DNA of 10,529 nt from Bryobacterales bacterium (GTDB taxonomy: Bacteria; Acidobacteriota; Terriglobia; Bryobacterales; Bryobacteraceae). Where the stretch lies: contig PKYZ01000196.1 of NCBI GenBank assembly GCA_003132865.1, positions 1-10,529 on the forward strand. The letters run 5' to 3'. This document shows positions 5,745-10,529 of the stretch, in pieces. Position 1 is the first letter of the stretch. The number at the start of each line of letters is the position of its first letter. The notes under the pieces were generated by a model. That model had not been told where the DNA came from. It made no database searches and saw only the letters and a list, made by a program, of their open reading frames with translations. Both the position numbers and the translations under genes were made by a program.

Positions 5745-8303
5745 ATGAAAGTGACCAGGCGCAGTTTCGTAGCGGCGGCAGTCGGCGCGGCGGCGCTCGA
5801 GGGCCAGCCGAAGGCATCCAGCGCTAAGCGAACGGTGTATGTGGTGCCGAATTTCCACCCGGCAAGTTGCGGATGGTTGACGACCTTCTCGAAAGAGCGC
5901 GTGTTCTGCACCAACAGCTATCTGGATCATCTGGACCGCGTGCGCGACGACCCAAACTATGCCTTCGTTCTGTCGGAGGTCAACAACCTGATCGCCATAA
6001 TGAATTTCCGTCCGGAGCGCGTACCGGAGATCCGGCAGCGTATTCAGGAGGGCCGCCTTGAGCTGGTGAATGCATTCTTCCTGGAGTCTACGATCAACCT
6101 TTCCGGCGGTGAGGCTCTGGTCCGGCTAGGCGTGGAAGGCCTCCGTTGGCAGCAGACGGTATTCGGAGTACGGCCGCGCTTCGCATGGACGATCGACGTC
6201 TGCGGAACGCACGATCAAATGGCGCAGATCACATCGGGCCTGGGGCTCGACGCCATGGTGTACACGCGCAAGAACCCCACCGGAAAGTCGCTGCACTGGG
6301 CCGAATCGCCCGATGGATCGCGAACGCTGGCAATCTCCCCCGGGCATTACTCCGAACTCAGCTCCGTATTCACGGCCAAGGAACCGTTCACGCCCAAGCA
6401 GTTCGATGAGGTCGCCAAGTTCCTCGACGACAAACAGAAGATCGCACCGGAAGGCGCTCCCATCCTGATTCTGGGTGGCAGCGGCGACTACGCCCTGGCT
6501 CCACTCTACAAGCACTACCCCAGCGAATTCCAGGCGAAGTGGAAAGAACGCGACCCGGCGACAGAGATCCGATTCACCACACTTTCCAAGTTCGTCGATG
6601 CCGTGTTGCCGTCTGTGAAATCGGGCCGGATTGCGCTGCCGACGATGCGCGGCGGTACGGCTTACGACTTCGACGCCTTCTGGATCGAGAGCCCCAGGGT
6701 GAAGAGCTGGTTCCGCCGCAACGAGCACGCGCTGCAGGCGGCGGAAATGCTCAGCACCGCAGCCAGTCTGAACGGGCAGTTCGCATATCCGGCGGACAAG
6801 CTCTACCAGGCGTGGACGTTGATGTTCCTCAGCATGGATCGCAACACGCTGTGGGGCTCCGCCGGTGGAATGGTGTTCGAGGATCCGCGATCCTGGGACG
6901 TCCGCGACCGGCTGACCTGGATCGAGAAGGAATCCGGCAAGACGCTGGTGGACGCGGGCTCGGCTGTAATTGGCGCGGGCGACGCCATGGGGCTGTTCAA
7001 CCCGGCGAGCTGGAAGCGCTCCGATCCGTTCGTGCTACAGGCCGAAAAGGCGCCAGAATCCGCAGCGGCGCAAACTCTGGCGGACGGATCCGTCTTGTGC
7101 CAGATGGAACTGCCGCCGGCATCCGTCGGTGCGTGGAAATCGACAAAACCGCCGGCCGAGCGGAGTGTGGCGCTGCCGGATGCGATCGAGACAGATTACT
7201 ACGTGGCCCGCGTTTCGCCGAAATCGGGCGCGCTCGTCAGCCTGAAACTCAAGCCGGGCGGACGCGAAGTTCTGGGCGGTCCCGCCAACGTTCTGGTCGC
7301 GGAAAAGCCGAAATCGCAGGACGGCGATCCCGGCGACTTCATACTCGCGCGACCCGGCCGAAACCGCCTGGCTTCGTCGCTCGATTATCAGGCTCGGGTG
7401 ACCGCTTCCGCCGGTCCGGTCGCCACAACGGTGATCGCCGAGGGCGAATTCTTCGGCGGCAAGACCAGCCGACGGCTAATCCGTTTCTACCCCAACCATC
7501 CGCGCATCGACTTCGAGACCGAGGTTGAGGATCTTCCGAACCTGACCGTGTTGGTGGCCGAGTTTCCGCTAGCGGAGGCCGTGAACGAAGTTCGGCGGGG
7601 CATCCCTTACGGCTTCTCGCACGGAGCGTGGGCCAAGCCCAACGCCGAACTGCATGGCTGGACCAAAGGCATTGTACCGGCGGTGCGGTGGTCGCACTAT
7701 TATCGCGGTGTTACGGGCCGCGAGATAGACGACCGGACGCCCATCGTCTACCTCTACAACGCGACGGACAAATACTACGGGCATCCGAACTCATGGCTCA
7801 GCGGTACGGGAAAGCACCAATTCACCTACGCTGTAATGGCGCACGCAGGGGAGTGGAAAGATGCGCGCATTCCGAACATCGCGTGGGAGTACAATTGCCC
7901 GCCTGTGCCTCTGCCCGCACGGGCCGCCGCCACGCCGAAGCCGTTTCTTTCGGCTTCCGGGAATGTCATCGTCGAAGCTCTGCGTCGCGTCGGAGACGAG
8001 ATTGAACTGCGCCTGGCCGAGATCGACGGGAATGCCGGAAACGCTGAAGTGAGGCTCGACCTGCCTCACAAGGGCGCCTGTCTTACCGACCTTACCGGAG
8101 GCCGGCGCAAGCCGCTGGCCGGCGGTCCGCGCTACCGGTTCGCGGTCCGTCCGCAGCAGATTGTGACCGTTCGATTCGGCGCCGCCTCGGCGGTGGCGGT
8201 GCCCGAACCGATCAAGCAGTGGGACGCGCTAGTGCCGGCGGAAAAGCTGCCCGCGCTGCACGAGTACTCCACCCTGAAAGGACATCCTGGCGATGTTAAG
8301 TAG
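5745..8303 (+). CDS. Tat-exported GH38-like (alpha-mannosidase-fold) protein with altered metal site
   Basis: The 852-residue product begins with a twin-arginine signal (TRRSFVAAAVGAAALEG, 4-20). It aligns by eye with glycoside hydrolase family 38: an N-terminal domain with GWLTTFSKER (43-52), GRLELVNAFFLE (103-114) and WTIDVCGTHDQMAQI (148-162), where D151 sits at the nucleophile position. A helical middle domain follows (RRNEHALQAAEMLS, 324-337, and LYQAWTLMFLSMDRNTLWGS, 353-372), then a long beta-rich C-terminal part starting near GLFNPASW. The canonical HxHND motif before GW reads NFHPASC here, and the middle-domain HD before the LPGS-like motif reads RN, so the usual Zn ligands are not conserved. 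The start has AAGGAG 4 bases upstream. The family normally cleaves alpha-mannosides; this member could have a different mechanism, a different substrate, or only bind glycans. It overlaps the next gene by 11 bases. Confidence 0.8.
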   Translation: MKVTRRSFVAAAVGAAALEGQPKASSAKRTVYVVPNFHPASCGWLTTFSKERVFCTNSYLDHLDRVRDDPNYAFVLSEVNNLIAIMNFRPERVPEIRQRIQEGRLELVNAFFLESTINLSGGEALVRLGVEGLRWQQTVFGVRPRFAWTIDVCGTHDQMAQITSGLGLDAMVYTRKNPTGKSLHWAESPDGSRTLAISPGHYSELSSVFTAKEPFTPKQFDEVAKFLDDKQKIAPEGAPILILGGSGDYALAPLYKHYPSEFQAKWKERDPATEIRFTTLSKFVDAVLPSVKSGRIALPTMRGGTAYDFDAFWIESPRVKSWFRRNEHALQAAEMLSTAASLNGQFAYPADKLYQAWTLMFLSMDRNTLWGSAGGMVFEDPRSWDVRDRLTWIEKESGKTLVDAGSAVIGAGDAMGLFNPASWKRSDPFVLQAEKAPESAAAQTLADGSVLCQMELPPASVGAWKSTKPPAERSVALPDAIETDYYVARVSPKSGALVSLKLKPGGREVLGGPANVLVAEKPKSQDGDPGDFILARPGRNRLASSLDYQARVTASAGPVATTVIAEGEFFGGKTSRRLIRFYPNHPRIDFETEVEDLPNLTVLVAEFPLAEAVNEVRRGIPYGFSHGAWAKPNAELHGWTKGIVPAVRWSHYYRGVTGREIDDRTPIVYLYNATDKYYGHPNSWLSGTGKHQFTYAVMAHAGEWKDARIPNIAWEYNCPPVPLPARAAATPKPFLSASGNVIVEALRRVGDEIELRLAEIDGNAGNAEVRLDLPHKGACLTDLTGGRRKPLAGGPRYRFAVRPQQIVTVRFGAASAVAVPEPIKQWDALVPAEKLPALHEYSTLKGHPGDVK

Positions 8304-9438
8304 CACTCGGCGAGCCTTCTTGACCTCCATCACCGCGGGCGCGCTGAGCGCGCGCGCGGCGCTTTCCGTACCCAAGCGTATCCAGGCGTTCTGCATTGAT
8401 TTCAACTGGCGGAGACCGCGGCCGGAAGGCTGGCACAACGATTTTGCCAGGCCCGGACAATGGGCCGACGCGTCTCCGGAAGAGCACGTCGCGTGGTACG
8501 AGGGCATCGGAGCGAACACCATCCAGACTTTTTGTGTCTCCACCAACGGCTACGCCTGGTACCAAGGCGGAGCCGTACCGCCGCAACCCGGCCTGAAACA
8601 CGATTTCCTGCGGCGCGTCGCCGAGCTCGGACACCGGAAGAGCATGCTGGTACTGGGTTACTTCTGCGCCGGGGCGAACACCAAATGGGGGCTGGAGCAC
8701 CCTGGCTTGAGTTACGGCAGCCCGTCGGACCTGCATATCCCTTACGCGGACGAATACATCGACTACCTTTGCCGCTCGATCGAGGATGCCGTCAGGCACA
8801 CTGGCATCGACGGCTACATGCTGGACTGGCTCTGGAACCCGAACCCCAGTCTGCGAAAAAGCGGTTGGATCGCGTCCGAACGGAAGCTGTTCGAGAAGCT
8901 GGCGGGCGTGCGGTTTCCCACGGCCGGGCAGCCTGCCGCCGGCGATATCTTGTCATATGAGCGCGCCGCCATCGAACGTTGCTGGAGCCGCATCTATGAA
9001 GTTACAAAGAGTGCCAACAGGAACGCCGTCATCTGGCTCTCGTGCAGTAAGCTCTCCGATCCGACGATTGCCGAAACCCGGGTACTAAAGCAAGCGAATT
9101 GGATACTCAACGAGGCGCCGGACCGGGAATATTACGACGCCGGCCGCAAGATGGCCGGCAGTCACACCCGGCTCATCCAGTGTCTCGTGGGGTGGGCCCG
9201 GCACGATGCCCAGACCTACCTCTCCGATCCGCAGAACCGCGATGTCGACATGTATGGCTTCGCCGAGCCTCGCGATAACTCCCTGCCGTTGCCAGTGGAG
9301 GAGTATCTGGGGAAACCGATATCGGCGTTTCGGAGCGACGGGACATTCGCGGCGAACGACGCGAACATTGCCGCGCTGGCCCGCTACTTCCGCGGTCTGC
9401 CGATGACCTACGTGGGCCCGCGCCAAGGTTCCAAATGA
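8293..9438 (+). CDS. Tat-exported putative TIM-barrel glycoside hydrolase-like protein
   Basis: The 381-residue product starts with a twin-arginine signal (TRRAFLTSITAGALSARA, 5-22) and is therefore expected outside the cytoplasmic membrane. Barrel-like strands are visible: RIQAFCIDFNW (29-39), GANTIQTFCVSTNGYAWY (73-90), KSMLVLGYFCAGAN (116-129), GIDGYMLDWLWNPN (171-184) and NAVIWLSCSK (244-253). The pattern GxDGYxxDW at the end of a strand is typical of glycoside-hydrolase barrels; D178 and D173 are candidate catalytic or binding acids. It resembles the loosely defined hypothetical glycosyl hydrolase families near GH29, but I cannot name the family. The start overlaps the previous gene by 11 bases, with AAAGGA about 10 bases upstream. 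The stop overlaps the next gene as ATGA, so translation is probably coupled. The substrate is unknown, though pairing with the GH38-like protein suggests the same glycan. Confidence 0.68.
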   Translation: MLSSTRRAFLTSITAGALSARAALSVPKRIQAFCIDFNWRRPRPEGWHNDFARPGQWADASPEEHVAWYEGIGANTIQTFCVSTNGYAWYQGGAVPPQPGLKHDFLRRVAELGHRKSMLVLGYFCAGANTKWGLEHPGLSYGSPSDLHIPYADEYIDYLCRSIEDAVRHTGIDGYMLDWLWNPNPSLRKSGWIASERKLFEKLAGVRFPTAGQPAAGDILSYERAAIERCWSRIYEVTKSANRNAVIWLSCSKLSDPTIAETRVLKQANWILNEAPDREYYDAGRKMAGSHTRLIQCLVGWARHDAQTYLSDPQNRDVDMYGFAEPRDNSLPLPVEEYLGKPISAFRSDGTFAANDANIAALARYFRGLPMTYVGPRQGSK

Positions 9439-10505
9439 TGGACCGCCAGTATTATATCGCCCTGGCGAATGCAGGGTTGCGAATGCCGATCGGCACCGAC
9501 CTGGTTCTTCACGAGCACGCCGATGCCGCCGAAATCGTGCTCGATGGGCGCCGTCTTGGCCAGATCACCGAGGAAGCGGCCTGCCGGTACGGGACGCCCC
9601 TGGCGGCACCTTTGATGGACCTGCGCCTGGAGAAGGCGGACCTGCTCGACAAATTCGGCGTGCCGGAAGCGCAGGTGGACGCCTTCCACTTTGACGCGGT
9701 TCCCTCCGAAGGCGACCTGGCCCGCGTGGCCGCGTCGATCGATGCCGCTTTCCCGGCTCGCTGTCAGGCGCATTTCGACTCCATTCGATACATTGCCGGG
9801 GAAACGAAGTTAGTCCCGCTCGGGATGGCGATCGGCCCGTTTTCGCTGATGACGAAGTTGATGGCCGACCCGATCGTTCCGATCGCCATGGCGGGCATGG
9901 GCGTGACCGGCGCGGAGGATCCCTCGGTGCTGATGGCGGAGCGCTGCCTGGCCCTCGCGGAGTTGACGGTTCACCGCTCGCTGCGCGCGCAAGCCCGGGC
10001 CGGCGCGCGCGCGATTATCGTCTGCGAGCCGGCGGCGAACGTGGTGTATCTGTCGCCGAAGCAAATCGAGAAAGGCTCCGATATCTTCGAGCGTTTCGTG
10101 GTACAGGCGGCCTTGCGGCTGAAGGCGGTGCTGGATTCCGCAGGAGTCGATCTGATATTGCACGACTGTGGGCAGTTGAATCCTTTCATGGTCCGGCAGT
10201 TCGGCGAACGGGTGCACCCGGCGATCTTGAGTCTGGGCAGTACGCGGCGGCTGTGGGAAGACGCCGCGGTGGTTCCGAAGGATGTCGTGCTATTCGGTAA
10301 TTTGCCGACGAAAAACTTCTACTCGGATACGGTCGTTCCAGTGGAGCGCGTGCAGGAACTTACGCTGGAACTGATCGAGAACATGCGAAAGGCGGCGCAT
10401 CCGCACATAGTCGGCTCCGAGTGCGACGTGCTGGACGTGCTGGAGTCGGGAACCACGATCCGGCGCAAGTTGAGCGTGATGTTGAATTGCGGTCGTTCCT
10501 CATGA
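9435..10505 (+). CDS. MtaA/URO-D-type putative zinc-dependent methyltransferase
   Basis: This 356-residue cytoplasmic protein belongs to the URO-D superfamily on the side of MtaA/CmuA-like cobamide methyltransferases. It shows LGMAIGPFSLMTKLMAD (129-145), CEPAANVVYLSPKQ (197-210), LILHDCGQLNPFM (240-252), LSLGSTRRLWE (266-276), VVLFGNLPTK (284-293) and HIVGSECDVL (324-333). H243, C245 and C330 form the His-x-Cys...Cys set that binds zinc in that group and activates a thiol methyl acceptor. The start ATG overlaps the upstream stop (ATGATGG); a second ATG at 9438 is an equally possible start. It shows little obvious similarity to the other URO-D protein at 4561-5727, so the operon has two distinct members rather than a recent duplicate. 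Known relatives move methyl groups between a corrinoid protein and coenzyme M or folate. No corrinoid protein is in this window, so the partner and substrate are unknown. Confidence 0.82.
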   Translation: MMDRQYYIALANAGLRMPIGTDLVLHEHADAAEIVLDGRRLGQITEEAACRYGTPLAAPLMDLRLEKADLLDKFGVPEAQVDAFHFDAVPSEGDLARVAASIDAAFPARCQAHFDSIRYIAGETKLVPLGMAIGPFSLMTKLMADPIVPIAMAGMGVTGAEDPSVLMAERCLALAELTVHRSLRAQARAGARAIIVCEPAANVVYLSPKQIEKGSDIFERFVVQAALRLKAVLDSAGVDLILHDCGQLNPFMVRQFGERVHPAILSLGSTRRLWEDAAVVPKDVVLFGNLPTKNFYSDTVVPVERVQELTLELIENMRKAAHPHIVGSECDVLDVLESGTTIRRKLSVMLNCGRSS

Positions 10506-10510
10506 GGGGC

Positions 10511-10526
10511 GCACGCTTCAGCGTGC
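10511..10526. repeat. Perfect hairpin after the last gene
   Basis: GCACGCTTCAGCGTGC forms a 6-bp GC-rich stem with a TTCA loop, starting 5 bases after the stop codon at 10503-10505. The window ends 3 bases later, so a T-tract cannot be seen. It may be part of a terminator or one unit of an interspersed palindromic (REP-like) element. No second copy was seen in this window. Confidence 0.55.
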
Positions 10527-10529
10527 CGC

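Noticed and set aside
5191..5817. Minus-strand open frame of 208 codons
   Set aside because: It is the mirror of the URO-D gene end and the GH38-like start, with no ribosome site or domain support.
6539..7528. Plus-strand open frame of 329 codons inside the GH38-like gene
   Set aside because: Its Arg/Gly-rich product has no domain, and the GH38-like frame has clear family motifs over the same DNA.
1..10529. CRISPR arrays, tRNA or rRNA genes, complete insertion sequences
   Set aside because: No regularly spaced repeats, no tRNA/rRNA-like sequence and no transposase frame were seen on either strand.

Overview
This 10.5-kb window is GC-rich, gene-dense bacterial DNA. Its gene types are two Tat-exported glycoside-hydrolase-like proteins, two divergent URO-D/MtaA-type proteins and a sugar-acid catabolic cluster. 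They suit a heterotrophic soil-type bacterium, most likely an Acidobacteriota of the Bryobacterales/Solibacter type. That placement rests on gene style only; Planctomycetota or Verrucomicrobiota are not excluded.

Layout. Positions 1-807 contain no gene I can support. Positions 808 to about 4330 form a minus-strand cluster. In transcription order it has a GntR/FCD-type regulator that looks broken (about 4330-3738), a cytosolic-looking family-1 solute-binding protein (3762-2614), a short-chain dehydrogenase with a large internal deletion (2627-2064), and an apparently intact L-fuconate dehydratase of the enolase superfamily (2067-808). The genes overlap by 25, 14 and 4 bases, so they are an operon by design. 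A possible promoter lies at 4350-4378. The logic is sugar-acid catabolism: the dehydratase converts L-fuconate to 2-keto-3-deoxy-L-fuconate, the dehydrogenase would act before or after it, and FCD regulators often sense sugar acids. Two of the four genes show decay.

Across a divergent intergenic region (about 4350-4560) a plus-strand operon begins. It encodes a URO-D-fold protein (4561-5727), a Tat-exported GH38-like protein with altered metal-site motifs (5745-8303), a second Tat-exported protein that resembles TIM-barrel glycoside hydrolases (8293-9438), and a second URO-D/MtaA-type protein with a clear His-x-Cys...Cys zinc site (9435-10505). Gaps and overlaps are 17 bp, -11 bp and -4 bp. 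After the last stop codon there is a perfect 6-bp stem hairpin at the window edge.

The most interesting idea is that this operon pairs exported glycan-active proteins with cytoplasmic methyltransferase-like proteins, next to a deoxy-sugar-acid dehydratase. That would fit processing of a modified, perhaps O-methylated, deoxy-sugar glycan. This is inference: no corrinoid protein or permease gene is visible in the window.
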